A stretch of 64,000 nucleotides of DNA from Anaerolineaceae bacterium (GTDB lineage: Bacteria > Chloroflexota > Anaerolineae > Aggregatilineales > Phototrophicaceae): positions 1-64,000 of the forward strand of contig JACKCF010000006.1 of assembly GCA_020634165.1 (NCBI GenBank), given 5' to 3'. Of the stretch, positions 37,601 through 45,912 are shown piece after piece. The number at the start of each line of letters is the position of its first letter. The stretch's first letter is position 1. A model generated the notes under the pieces. It was not told the origin of the DNA, made no database searches, and saw nothing but the letters and a program-made list of their open reading frames with translations. Made by a program: the position numbers and the translations under genes.

Positions 37601-37890
37601 ATCATGCTGGAATTCCCACAGAACGCATCAACAAAGTCGCAGAGGGGTCGCCGCATGTAGTTGATGCACTGCGCAACGGTGAAATCAATCTGGTTATTAA
37701 CACGCCTCTGGGCATGCAGGCACATGAGGATGGCGCCGCTATTCGCAGTATGTGCTACCAGGTCAATGTGCCCCTCATCACAACAATCAGTGCGGCGATG
37801 GCGTCCTTGCAGGGCATCAAACGCATGCGCCAGAAGCCGCTCCAGGTGCGTAGCCTTCAGCGCCATCACGCAATCAACGAAATGGCCTGA
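34678..37890 (+). CDS. carB: Carbamoyl-phosphate synthase large subunit
   Basis: A 1070-residue enzyme of normal length made of two homologous ATP-grasp halves (about 1-550 and 551-930) and an MGS-like C-terminal allosteric domain (about 935-1060). Each half starts with a glycine-rich segment: GSGPIVIGQASEFDYSG and GGGPNRIGQGIEFDYC. Its product feeds arginine and pyrimidine synthesis. The stop TGA shares its A with the ATG of the next gene, a membrane protein. Confidence 0.97.
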   Translation: MPKRTDLKTIMVIGSGPIVIGQASEFDYSGVQACKALRSLGYRIVLVNSNPATIMTDPQFADATYVEPMTVEIAEQIIATEKPDAILPTVGGQTGLNLALALSEAGVLEKYDVELIGASMDSIRIAEDRELFKNTMTEIGLKSPPSKVVSSVEVALEFVKEIGYPTLIRPSFTLGGSGGGVAYNEDQLREVVARGIRLSPVHQVLVDKSLLGWKEYELELMRDGVGNFVVVCSIENLDPMGVHTGDSITVAPAQTLTDKELQRLRNMCRAIFDRIGITTGGANVQFAINPEDGDVFVIEMNPRVSRSSALASKATGFPIAKIAALVAVGLTLDEITNDITRVTPASFEPSLDYVVVKIPRWDFKKFQGVDEILGPQMKAVGEVMAIGRTFTEALQKAVRALDIGMSGLGSKVDPVDNVSALRIATAQRLYQVATALRGGATPQQITEETQFDPWFVQQIAQTINLLDTILRKGLRLDDLDAQDFRKLKQYGFSDQHLAQLIGSDEPTVRQRRKELGVKANFYRVDTCAAEFEAHTPYLYSTYEDDDEVNPSDNRKVVILGGGPNRIGQGIEFDYCCVHACFALREMGYETIMVNCNPETVSTDYDTANRLYFEPLTAEDVMNIIDAEQPEGVLVQFGGQTPLNIAHDLEAFGAPIWGTSVDTIDLAEDRERFNSLMQQLNVLQPPGTTVLNRQEALKGAEKIGYPVLVRPSYVLGGRGMAIVFDEDQLNRWLDDNVEWTGHPVLIDHFLDDAFEVDVDAISDGEQVTIGGIMQHIEEAGVHSGDSACVLPPYKISQYHLDIIRDYTQRIGKAMKVRGLFNIQFAIKDDEVYVLEVNPRASRTVPFVSKATGHPLARYAAQIAAGKTLQDLNFTDEPRVDGFFVKEAVLPFQKFPMVDALLGPEMRSTGEVMGHASSFGHAFVKAQMAANMSLPQSGAVFISVNDFDKGSVARIARDLHQMDFKIIATEGTAEYLNHAGIPTERINKVAEGSPHVVDALRNGEINLVINTPLGMQAHEDGAAIRSMCYQVNVPLITTISAAMASLQGIKRMRQKPLQVRSLQRHHAINEMA

Positions 37891-38495
37891 TGCCTCGCGT
37901 AGTGCTTGTTCACATTACAACGCTCATCGGCTCTACATGGGCGATGGCGCTCCACATCTTTTTATCAGCAGCAGGGGACAGTTGGCTGTCCCCTGAACGG
38001 ATTGGTGATGCGCTCGGCTATGGCCTCATCTTTGGCCATATCTTCGCACTAATGGTTGCCTTGCTGTACATCACAGCTCAAAAAGTGCGCTCGTTTGCTA
38101 CCAGGATGGTTGTTGCTACTACCATTGGCCTGTTTCTGGGTACGCTTGCATGGTGGACACACACAGTCCTTTACCTGCGCAATACTTCACCTGATTGGAG
38201 CGTACTTCTAATAGGCGGTGCTGGACTCTCAGTTGGCATGATTGCCGCGACTATCTTGCGTTTACCCCGAATTGTGATGGCAGTCATCACATTTGCGGGC
38301 ATCTTTTCGTCTGTCATGTACCTTTATGCCAGTTTCGACCAGAGCCGTATGCTGGCTCAGCCTCCAATGGCCTTGATTTACTTCAGGCCGGAATATCCTA
38401 GCTTGGCCTGGTTAGTCAGTGCCGGATTTGCAGCGCTCATCGCGATTTCTAGCGCCGTTTTCTTCACACCTCACCAGCACTCAACTCAATCCTGA
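37890..38495 (+). CDS. Hypothetical membrane protein at the end of the arg-car operon
   Basis: A 201-residue protein with five or six predicted membrane segments (about 5-25, 45-65, 75-95, 105-125, 128-148 and 172-192) and no recognised motif. The start overlaps the carB stop by one base (TGATG), so it is translationally coupled to carB. It could be a membrane protein linked to arginine or pyrimidine metabolism, or an unrelated passenger. Its end overlaps the convergent nucleoside kinase by 10 bases. Confidence 0.72.
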   Translation: MPRVVLVHITTLIGSTWAMALHIFLSAAGDSWLSPERIGDALGYGLIFGHIFALMVALLYITAQKVRSFATRMVVATTIGLFLGTLAWWTHTVLYLRNTSPDWSVLLIGGAGLSVGMIAATILRLPRIVMAVITFAGIFSSVMYLYASFDQSRMLAQPPMALIYFRPEYPSLAWLVSAGFAALIAISSAVFFTPHQHSTQS

Positions 38496-40246
38496 TCAAT
38501 CATCGCTCGTGCCCCAGGATGATAATCATCCAGAATAGACCCACCGATAAACTCGCGCAGTAAGGATGTGTCCGGTATCAGACTCATCTGATCCAACGTA
38601 ATCGGCGTGACCCAGCGCAAAAAGCTCAATAGACGGTTGGCTTCAATATGTGGGCGTGTCCTCGGCTCAACTTGCAGCAGAAGAGGTTCTGCCAGAGACC
38701 GCAAAGCCGTCAGTTCATAAGGCAGGGCGGAATTGAACATCGCGTCAGCATTTTCCTGATAAGGGAAAATATTCGCTTTTTCACCACGTCGGACGCTCGG
38801 CCACCGTTGGATGGTATCTGTTGCGCTGTAACCTCGGCGCCGAGCATCGCGCACTATGCGCCTCAGCAACCGGACATCCGTTGTTGATACACGATTGTGC
38901 AAGTCGATATTCAATTGCGTAAGTGCCGAAACATAAACCCTGAAAATGCGCTCTGCTGGTACCGCCGGAACGAGGTTCGGATTCAGCCCATGAATGCCTT
39001 CCACGATGATGATCTGACGATCATTGAGTTGGACGGTTTGTCCTTCTTCGCTCTTTCCTGTAATGAAGTTAAACCTCGGTAGTTGAACTGGTTCGCCATC
39101 CATCAAGCCGATGAGATGCTCATTAAACTTTGGCAGATCAAGCGCATGGATTGATTCAAAATCGTAGTCGCCATTTTCGTCGCGCGGTGTGCGCTCACGA
39201 TCTACAAAGTAGTTATCCAGTTCGAGCGTAAATGGATGCAGGCCATGCGCCAGCAATTGAATCGCCAACCGTTTTGCGAAGGTTGTTTTACCTGATGATG
39301 ACGGTCCGGCGATGAGTACCAATCTGGTACCGCTGTCGTATCTGCTGACAATCTGTGCAGCGATGGAAGCCACATTTTGTTCGTGCAGTGCTTCCGCAAC
39401 CAAAATCAACTCCTGAACACGATTTTGGGTGACGACTTGATTGAGTCGCCCAATGTCTTCCACGCCAAGCCGATCAAGCCACTGATCGGTCTGACGGAAG
39501 ACTGTGATGAGTTTGCTCAGTGTCGTAATGGGCCGCATGACTTCAGGATTCTCTTTGCGCGGATATTGCAGAATGAATCCCCCATTTGCAGGGATCAGCC
39601 GCCATGTCTGTAGATACGCCGTAGAAGGTACCATGTAGCCGTAATAATAGTCATCGCGCTCACGCAGACGATACATCGTGATTGTGTCCTGATGACGAAT
39701 CTGTAGCAGGCGCACCTTGTCAAGTTCATGGCGCGTCTTGAACAACTCGCGGGCGTCGTCAATGTTGACGGCACGTTTGGTAATCTTCTCGTCTGCGTTG
39801 ACGATTTCTCGCATATGTGCTTCAAGCATTTGTATATATTCTTCAGTCTCAGGAAGCTGATTTAGTTCACAGTAGTAGCCGCCATCGGGTATAGCGTAAT
39901 TGACGCTCACCTTGGTCCCTGGCCATAGCTCGTCAACGGCTGTAACCATGAGTAGCACCAGCGAACGCCGATAAATACGGCCCCCATCACTGCTGGCAAG
40001 AGTGACGGGTCGCACCTGCATATCTGTAATAACCTGATGGCTCAATTCCAGCAGCTTGCCGTTGCCTATTGCCGCGATAAGTGGCGAATCAGTGTCTCGC
40101 TTGGCAATTTCACAGCCCTCCGTGAGGAAGACTTCTAGGGTTGTCCCATAAGGCCCGGATAGGATTGTCCCGTCTTCCAGAGTGATACGGACTTCCTCAC
40201 GGGGCTTTGACATAACAATAGTTGCGGGTTTCATCACAAACTTCAT
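38486..40246 (-). CDS. TGS-linked uridine kinase-like protein
   Basis: A 586-residue protein. The N-terminus (about 15-80) resembles a TGS domain, the next part (about 90-220) resembles the second additional domain of threonyl-tRNA synthetase, and residues about 300-500 are a P-loop kinase of the uridine kinase/phosphoribulokinase group with GPSSSGKTTFAKRL and VEGIHGLNP. Proteins with this layout are known but their true substrate is uncertain. It is divergent from the FHA gene with about 90 bases between. Confidence 0.87.
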   Translation of the reverse strand: MKFVMKPATIVMSKPREEVRITLEDGTILSGPYGTTLEVFLTEGCEIAKRDTDSPLIAAIGNGKLLELSHQVITDMQVRPVTLASSDGGRIYRRSLVLLMVTAVDELWPGTKVSVNYAIPDGGYYCELNQLPETEEYIQMLEAHMREIVNADEKITKRAVNIDDARELFKTRHELDKVRLLQIRHQDTITMYRLRERDDYYYGYMVPSTAYLQTWRLIPANGGFILQYPRKENPEVMRPITTLSKLITVFRQTDQWLDRLGVEDIGRLNQVVTQNRVQELILVAEALHEQNVASIAAQIVSRYDSGTRLVLIAGPSSSGKTTFAKRLAIQLLAHGLHPFTLELDNYFVDRERTPRDENGDYDFESIHALDLPKFNEHLIGLMDGEPVQLPRFNFITGKSEEGQTVQLNDRQIIIVEGIHGLNPNLVPAVPAERIFRVYVSALTQLNIDLHNRVSTTDVRLLRRIVRDARRRGYSATDTIQRWPSVRRGEKANIFPYQENADAMFNSALPYELTALRSLAEPLLLQVEPRTRPHIEANRLLSFLRWVTPITLDQMSLIPDTSLLREFIGGSILDDYHPGARAMIDQD

Positions 40247-40339
40247 TCTATCTGTCGATCAATCTATGGTAGGTCTAATATACTATGTTATACTGAACTC
40301 CTGAATCTGAGCCTCAATAGTACATACTCAGGTCATGAT

Positions 40340-41788
40340 ATGTCTGATGATTTGAAGCCCAATACCTCAACTGAAGATACTTCGATTGAAAACCAGGCTG
40401 ATGCTGAAGTCGGGGTCAACTCTGCTGATAAGCTGAAGGACCAAACCACTTCAGCGTCAGTGAAATCTTCACCTCCATCCGAAGCGGCTGTTGATGCGGA
40501 TGCTGCTGCGCCAGAGTTGGCTAACAATGCGACGACTGACACTGCGGAAACCGCCGACGATAGTGCTGACGATGATGTTGACAAAACCGCTACCGCTACA
40601 GTGGCCGGTATCAAGTCCGCTCGTGCTATTCCGTCAATTACAAAGACGGATACCCTTGTCGCAGCCCAGCCTGAATCGGCTGATGACGATACCAAAGATA
40701 GAGAAACCTCTGAAATCGAAGCGGTGGTTGTGAGCGACGAAGCCAGCGAGCAATCAGAAGATAGCGCCGAAAAAGCAGCTCCATTCAATCCGCCTCCGAC
40801 GCAGGGCAAGCGCTTCAAAGAAGTTCGGCTCGATGCTATTCGCGAGAAAGTGTTGGGTCCAGTCTCTGTAACAGGTGAAGAAGCTGAATCTGCTTCGGAT
40901 GAGAACTCGCCAGAGATAGGCTCGGCGCACTTAACATCAGCGCCTGCCGAAGCACAACAGCAGGAATTTGAGGAAGAAAAGTCAACCGATGGGGAGCCGT
41001 CTGCATCAGAGGCAGATGTTGCCAGGGAAGGTGCGGATCGCCCGGATACCAACCCAATGCACCCATCAACGAGACAGCCGCGTCAACCGCTGTCATGGCA
41101 GCTCCAAAGGAACGCGGAAGAGAAATCAAAATCCGACACAGACGAGGAATTTCCGGCTGTTTCGATTGAAATTGATACATCGTCACTGAATGAAGACATG
41201 GTGGATTCATCGGTGTCTGGGGCGAAGGCGATGCCAAGCATGTCAACGCCATCTGTGTCTCAGGATAAAGATATTGTCGACAAAACCAAACCACCGAGCG
41301 CAATTGGCGATGTTGAAGAAGGTGTACGCTCCTCTTTCACATTCAAGATGACAGGCGAGAAACTGGATCGGGATACGGCTGTTCTATCCAAAGAGAATCC
41401 GGCATTCCAGCGTGCCCTCAGCAAACAGGAGGTCGCAGATGGCACTTCGACCCTCGGTGATAAACGCGAAGTCATTCTTGTAATTCGTGGCATGATCGAA
41501 CGACTTGTTATCGCGGAAAGAGAACCGGTCAAACTGGGACGCTTTGAGCCAGGTCGTAAGCAGAGCAACGAGATTGATTTGACGCCCTATGGTGCGCTTG
41601 ATCGTGGTGTGTCGCGTGTTCACGCTCAGTTGGAGCTTATGGGGAACAATCTGTATGTTTCCGATTTGGGTAGTACCAACGGGACTTATCTCGCTGGCGC
41701 GCGTCTGGAACCCAATCAGCCGTCTCTGCTGCACAAAGGCGATGATCTCTTGATAGGGCGGCTGTCTGTACAGGTCATGTTCCGCTAG
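40340..41788 (+). CDS. FHA-domain protein with long acidic region
   Basis: A 482-residue protein. Residues 1 to about 370 are low-complexity, rich in Asp, Glu, Ser, Thr and Ala and probably disordered. The last 90 residues form an FHA domain with KLGRFEP, the phosphopeptide-binding RGVSRVHAQL and SDLGSTNGTYL. FHA domains bind phosphothreonine, so a Ser/Thr kinase partner is implied, but none is in the window. The protein has no membrane segment. The long disordered region may be a phosphorylation target. Confidence 0.88.
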   Translation: MSDDLKPNTSTEDTSIENQADAEVGVNSADKLKDQTTSASVKSSPPSEAAVDADAAAPELANNATTDTAETADDSADDDVDKTATATVAGIKSARAIPSITKTDTLVAAQPESADDDTKDRETSEIEAVVVSDEASEQSEDSAEKAAPFNPPPTQGKRFKEVRLDAIREKVLGPVSVTGEEAESASDENSPEIGSAHLTSAPAEAQQQEFEEEKSTDGEPSASEADVAREGADRPDTNPMHPSTRQPRQPLSWQLQRNAEEKSKSDTDEEFPAVSIEIDTSSLNEDMVDSSVSGAKAMPSMSTPSVSQDKDIVDKTKPPSAIGDVEEGVRSSFTFKMTGEKLDRDTAVLSKENPAFQRALSKQEVADGTSTLGDKREVILVIRGMIERLVIAEREPVKLGRFEPGRKQSNEIDLTPYGALDRGVSRVHAQLELMGNNLYVSDLGSTNGTYLAGARLEPNQPSLLHKGDDLLIGRLSVQVMFR

Positions 41789-41827
41789 TAGTGCCGTTTA
41801 GCTCGTTCCTATCACAAAGAAGGTTCT

Positions 41828-42391
41828 ATGCCGCAAAGCTATAAAACACTACTTAAAGAAGTCCTCATTGATGAGGATACACTTCGCAACCGTGTGATAG
41901 AGCTTGGGCAGACCATTACCTCAGATTATGCTGATTGCAAAGACCTGCTGCTGATCTGCATCCTGAAAGGCGGGGTCATGTTCCTTTGTGACCTGGCACG
42001 CCATATTGATGTGCCTCACGCGATGGACTTTATGGCAGCCAGCAGTTATGGCGTGGGTGCGCGGGCGACCACTGGGACTGTTCGCATCGACATGGACATT
42101 ACGTCGCGAATACAGGACCGCCATGTGCTGATCGTAGAAGACATAATCGACAGTGGCTATACCCTCCATTTCGTGATGCAGACGCTTAAGGCCCGTAATC
42201 CGGCCAGCCTCAAACTATGTACCTTGCTCAACAAGGCATCCCGCCGTGAAGTGGACATTAAAGTCGATTATGTTGGCTTTGAGATCGACAACAAGTTTGT
42301 ATTTGGCTATGGTCTTGATCTGGATGAAAAGTATCGCAACTTGCCATTTATTGGCGTTGTGGACGAAGAAGCCTTAAAGAATGGTATTTGA
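41828..42391 (+). CDS. hpt: Hypoxanthine phosphoribosyltransferase
   Basis: A 187-residue purine salvage enzyme. The PRPP-binding motif reads VLIVEDIIDSGYTL, and LLLICILKGGVMFLCDL, FMAASSYG and FVFGYGLDLDEKYRNL are typical of HGPRTases. It converts hypoxanthine or guanine to the nucleotide. AAGAAGG lies upstream of the ATG, and the stop overlaps the next gene by 11 bases, so the two are coupled. Confidence 0.96.
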   Translation: MPQSYKTLLKEVLIDEDTLRNRVIELGQTITSDYADCKDLLLICILKGGVMFLCDLARHIDVPHAMDFMAASSYGVGARATTGTVRIDMDITSRIQDRHVLIVEDIIDSGYTLHFVMQTLKARNPASLKLCTLLNKASRREVDIKVDYVGFEIDNKFVFGYGLDLDEKYRNLPFIGVVDEEALKNGI

Positions 42392-43817
42392 TCTTTCCCC
42401 ACGTTCTCCGGTTAAACGCCCCCTGTTCTGGCCAGACTGGATACTCGATCTGCAGGAAATTCTCTTAGAACAACCCAACTTGCCAGACATATTTGTCGTT
42501 GGTGGGGCCGTGCGCGACGCACTGCTGCATCGTCCTGTTAAAGATATTGATTTGGCCACGCCAGAGCACGCTATTCGACTTGCTCGGCGGATCACAGATA
42601 TTCTCGATGGCGATATTTTCGTCATGGATGAAGAACGCGGTGTGGCGCGTGTTTTCTTTCGGACACAGGAAGGCGAGCAGCTCACCATAGATGTAGCCGA
42701 CTTCAGGGCAGGGTCATTGTTAGATGATCTCCTGGCACGTGACTTCACATTGAATGCGATTGCAGTGGATTTTCTGGCTGATCTTGGCCAGATCATCGAC
42801 CCACTGAACGGTGAATCAGATGCCAATGACCATATCCTGCGTCGATGCAGTCCGCACTCTCTGGTCGATGATCCTATCCGATGCTTGCGCGGTGTCCGGC
42901 AGAGTGTGCAGCTAGGAACGCGAATCGAGCCTCAGACGTTGGCCGATATTCGACGTTTAGCGCCGGAAATCGCAAGAACCTCCCCGGAGCGCATTCGCGA
43001 TGAGTTTGTCAATTTGCTGTCTGTGGAGAAGCCATCTTCTGCATTGCGCATAGCGAAAGCCGTTGGCGTTCTGGATGTGGCTCTGCCACAGGTTGCTGCA
43101 ATGACTACAGATGATTGGCTGTTCACACTAAATGCAGTTGAGCGCTTGAATGACATTTTGCTGGCAATCAGCTTTCGCCGAACCGATAATACGGCTGCTG
43201 CATTCGACCTCGGCATGATGGTGATGCAGTTCGACCGCTATCGCAAGCAGTTGAATGAACAAATCAATGCTGCCTGGGCGAATAATCGCCCTAATCGAAG
43301 TTTGCTTTTCCTGGCTACTTTAATCTACGTACTAGGACAGGAAAAGCAAGCCATTGGGCGCATCGCAGATACACTCCGCCTGAGTGTGCCAGAAAAACGC
43401 CAGTTAGTGGCATATATCCAGGCTGCTGCGGAAATAATCTCGATGGAGACTGACGATAAGCTAATGCTCCATCGTTATTGGTATCGTTGGCAGGAGAGTG
43501 GTGGCATAGGCGCTGTGCTCGTTGCTATTGCGGTAGCACGTGCGTCTTATAACGTTGAACTGGAACAAAACGCCTGGTTAGCTCTTATCGAACGGGCTCG
43601 CTCATTACTAGCAGCCTACTTCGACCTGTACGAGGAGATTGTCCAGCCTCCAGCCCTCGTGGATGGTCACTTATTGAAGCAGACCTTGAATATGGGTGAT
43701 GGGCCAGTCATTGGTGACCTGCTATCGCTGATACGTGAAGCACAGGTAACAGGCGAAGTATCAACTCAGGATGAGGCGCTCCAACTGGCAGAAAACTACC
43801 TAAAGTCGCAGAATTAG
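42381..43817 (+). CDS. tRNA nucleotidyltransferase/poly(A) polymerase family protein
   Basis: A 478-residue class II nucleotidyltransferase. The head domain carries VVGGAVRDALL, the catalytic pair in VKDIDLATPE and a DFTLNAIAVD motif, followed by the DDPIRCLRGVR segment of the neck. It could be a CCA-adding enzyme or an A-adding or poly(A) polymerase; these are hard to separate by sequence. The C-terminal half is helical without an HD motif. It overlaps hpt by 11 bases and converges on rsmD with a 4-base overlap. Confidence 0.88.
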   Translation: MVFDLSPRSPVKRPLFWPDWILDLQEILLEQPNLPDIFVVGGAVRDALLHRPVKDIDLATPEHAIRLARRITDILDGDIFVMDEERGVARVFFRTQEGEQLTIDVADFRAGSLLDDLLARDFTLNAIAVDFLADLGQIIDPLNGESDANDHILRRCSPHSLVDDPIRCLRGVRQSVQLGTRIEPQTLADIRRLAPEIARTSPERIRDEFVNLLSVEKPSSALRIAKAVGVLDVALPQVAAMTTDDWLFTLNAVERLNDILLAISFRRTDNTAAAFDLGMMVMQFDRYRKQLNEQINAAWANNRPNRSLLFLATLIYVLGQEKQAIGRIADTLRLSVPEKRQLVAYIQAAAEIISMETDDKLMLHRYWYRWQESGGIGAVLVAIAVARASYNVELEQNAWLALIERARSLLAAYFDLYEEIVQPPALVDGHLLKQTLNMGDGPVIGDLLSLIREAQVTGEVSTQDEALQLAENYLKSQN

Positions 43818-44383
43818 TTGCTTCCTGATCCCAGGCGTTCATAGAAAATAAGCATCGTCTTACCGTAGATACGCCGATCATATTCTTCGATATTCTCGAA
43901 AAAGACAGTTTCATCCTCTGAGGGGTCTATCTGCACGATGACAACCGTATCATCAGTAACCCACTGTGGATTATTGTCCAGCACCTTGAGCGTTTCCAGC
44001 CAGAGACCTTTGTATTGGGGTGGCGCGATATAAATATAGTCGTAGTCACGCTCTGGACGCTTCTTGAGCAAACTGAGGGCATCCATCCCCAGCACTTGTG
44101 ACCTCTCTTCCAGGGATGTGATCTTCAGGTTCGACCGGATCGTCTGCAGGGCTTTCCGGTCCAACTCGTTAAACAGCGCAAAGCCCGCGCCTCTGCTTAG
44201 CGCTTCGATGCCAACACTGCCTGTTCCGGCATAAAGGTCAAGGAATTGGCTGCCATTGATATGCGGACCAAGGATGCTGAATAGGGCTTCTTTTACGCGA
44301 TCCATAATAGGTCGCGTGCTGTCCCCAGGGACTGGTTTAAGACGTTTACCTTTGGCACTACCGGCGATGACACGCAGGGACAT
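43814..44383 (-). CDS. rsmD: 16S rRNA m2G966 methyltransferase
   Basis: A 189-residue RsmD-type methyltransferase with the SAM-binding FLDLYAGTGSVGIEAL and the N-terminal RVIAGSAKGKRLKP. RsmD methylates G966 in 16S rRNA. The catalytic loop, usually N/DPPY in this family, reads IYIAPPQYKG: the first Asp is Ala and Gln stands between PP and Tyr. The fold is otherwise intact. Its start overlaps the URO-D gene stop by one base, so the two may form an operon. Confidence 0.9.
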   Translation of the reverse strand: MSLRVIAGSAKGKRLKPVPGDSTRPIMDRVKEALFSILGPHINGSQFLDLYAGTGSVGIEALSRGAGFALFNELDRKALQTIRSNLKITSLEERSQVLGMDALSLLKKRPERDYDYIYIAPPQYKGLWLETLKVLDNNPQWVTDDTVVIVQIDPSEDETVFFENIEEYDRRIYGKTMLIFYERLGSGSN

Positions 44384-45372
44384 CAGTCTTGTCTCATTTC
44401 TACAGCTTCACGCGCGGCTCTGAGGTTAGAGATGGCGCAAGTTACAGGTAAGGGACTTCCTGCCCCAAGAATAAATCGACGGCGTTGTGTTTCTGTGATC
44501 GTTCGCTTTACTGTATCTCGGATCGTCGTTGGCGTTCCCATATGCAACTGGGTCTCGGCGCTAAGACCGCCCATTATAGCACCCGCAAACGCTGCCCGTC
44601 CCCAGGTGATGTCTGGCTCGACTTCGGGTGTATTCCAGGCAAGTACCTGCACAGGATAACCTGACAGATAGCCCACCATCGGTGCCTCGCCCCGCATTTC
44701 AACGATATTTAACCAGAATTGCGAGGGCATCTCGCCTAAGATTGCCCAATCGTAAGTCGCGCCGAATTCACCATATTCGTTTTGTGTCAAAAATCCGAGA
44801 TCAGCATGCTCCATCACGTAATGAAAGCCATCGACACCTAGGCGCTGCAACTCAGAAGTAAGGCGAATCATGGAATCTGTGATGATATTCAGTCCGGTCT
44901 TGACCCGCTCCGGTTGACGCCGCAAGTGTTGAAGCAACTGCTGCGAACCTGCGAGCTTGGCTGCCAATGTCAACGGACTATATAGTTGGAAGACAATGGG
45001 AATGTCACTACTCAACTGCTCTTTGATAACCTGAACGCAGTTGAGTTGTTGGCTGATCACGCCTCGCGTTGGCTCCACGACGCGCAGCGCTGTCCAATCG
45101 AGCGAGCGGGTAATTGGCCGTCTAATGATCGTTCGCTGGCCGCTAATCTGCCCATCCCAGATGTCTTGGACGCCTAAATCAGCCACCGCATAATTTGCGG
45201 ATGGCGTCACAATAAGGGCATCCCAATCAAACTGGTTTTGGAAAGCAAGATGCGCTTTAGCCAGATCGGCAGCGCGCTGGTCATCACCTGGCCAGTGGCG
45301 ATACATAATGACCGGTGTCCGGTCAACTGTATCGCCTGACACGGCTGCTTGTAGTCGTTCGCGTTTGTTCAT
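44383..45372 (-). CDS. Uroporphyrinogen decarboxylase family protein
   Basis: A 329-residue protein of the URO-D superfamily, which covers HemE and the methyltransferases of methyl-CoM-type systems. It starts NKRERLQAAVSGDTVDRTPV, has VFQLYSPLTLAAKLAG and ends with LGAGSPLPVTCAISNLRAAREA, the usual layout. The conserved substrate-binding residues of true HemE cannot be confirmed by eye, so it may be a HemE-like methyltransferase or a decarboxylase of other function. ATG at 45372 is favoured over the TTG at 45375. Confidence 0.82.
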   Translation of the reverse strand: MNKRERLQAAVSGDTVDRTPVIMYRHWPGDDQRAADLAKAHLAFQNQFDWDALIVTPSANYAVADLGVQDIWDGQISGQRTIIRRPITRSLDWTALRVVEPTRGVISQQLNCVQVIKEQLSSDIPIVFQLYSPLTLAAKLAGSQQLLQHLRRQPERVKTGLNIITDSMIRLTSELQRLGVDGFHYVMEHADLGFLTQNEYGEFGATYDWAILGEMPSQFWLNIVEMRGEAPMVGYLSGYPVQVLAWNTPEVEPDITWGRAAFAGAIMGGLSAETQLHMGTPTTIRDTVKRTITETQRRRFILGAGSPLPVTCAISNLRAAREAVEMRQD

Positions 45373-45402
45373 CAAACTCAGGTAGATAGAACCCGTATAG
45401 CG

Positions 45403-45783
45403 CTATTCTTCTATGGTAGCTTTGGCGGACGGTTGCGCGCCAAGCTCTGTCAGGCGTTGTTTAATCATGCGTTGCAGCAAGAGGTAACGATCATCCTCGT
45501 ACGTGTCCAGATCGTTAGCCCCGTGATGTCCATCAACGACTGAAGTCACTTCTACTGCCTTCAATGACGCCGTGGCCAGTTCAAGTGCCTTTTGGAAGGC
45601 CTCTACAGCACTGCCAGTGTTGCCATTGCCTTGCTGTGCCAGACCAATACCGTACAGCGCGTCAATATTGTTGGGGGTCTTGCGTAGAATTTCGTCAAAC
45701 ATATCGATTGCAGCAGCATAATCGCCACTACGATGCAAACGCCATGCTTGGCCGATGCGCTCTTCTGTTGGCATCGTAGACAT
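45403..45783 (-). CDS. Small TPR-repeat protein
   Basis: A 126-residue protein with two TPR-like helix pairs (about 8-75; typical AWRLHRSGDYAAAIDMFDEIL and the following ALYGIGLAQQGNGNTGSAVEAFQKAL) and an acidic tail. ATG at 45783 has GAGGAG seven bases upstream; a longer frame reaching 45882 has no supporting ribosome binding site and an odd Cys-rich start. It probably mediates protein contacts. Confidence 0.82.
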   Translation of the reverse strand: MSTMPTEERIGQAWRLHRSGDYAAAIDMFDEILRKTPNNIDALYGIGLAQQGNGNTGSAVEAFQKALELATASLKAVEVTSVVDGHHGANDLDTYEDDRYLLLQRMIKQRLTELGAQPSAKATIEE

Positions 45784-45912
45784 AATCCGGCTCCTCAATT
45801 CAATTTGCTTGTGTCCAAAGAAATTATGGTCAGCATCGGTAAATGTGCAGCATATTGTACAGAGGCGGCCAACCAATAACAAGCAAAATCTCTATGTAGC
45901 CTCTATTTGCAC

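Noticed and set aside
38518..38532. 15-base palindrome GGATGAT-A-ATCATCC
   Set aside because: It lies inside the coding end of the uridine kinase-like gene, has no U-tract, and is explained by codons.
40333..41052. Long Ser/Ala-rich frame on the minus strand
   Set aside because: It mirrors the Asp/Glu/Ser-rich codons of the FHA gene on the other strand.
45784..45882. N-terminal extension of the TPR protein
   Set aside because: No ribosome binding site and unusual Cys-rich sequence; GAGGAG precedes the ATG at 45783.
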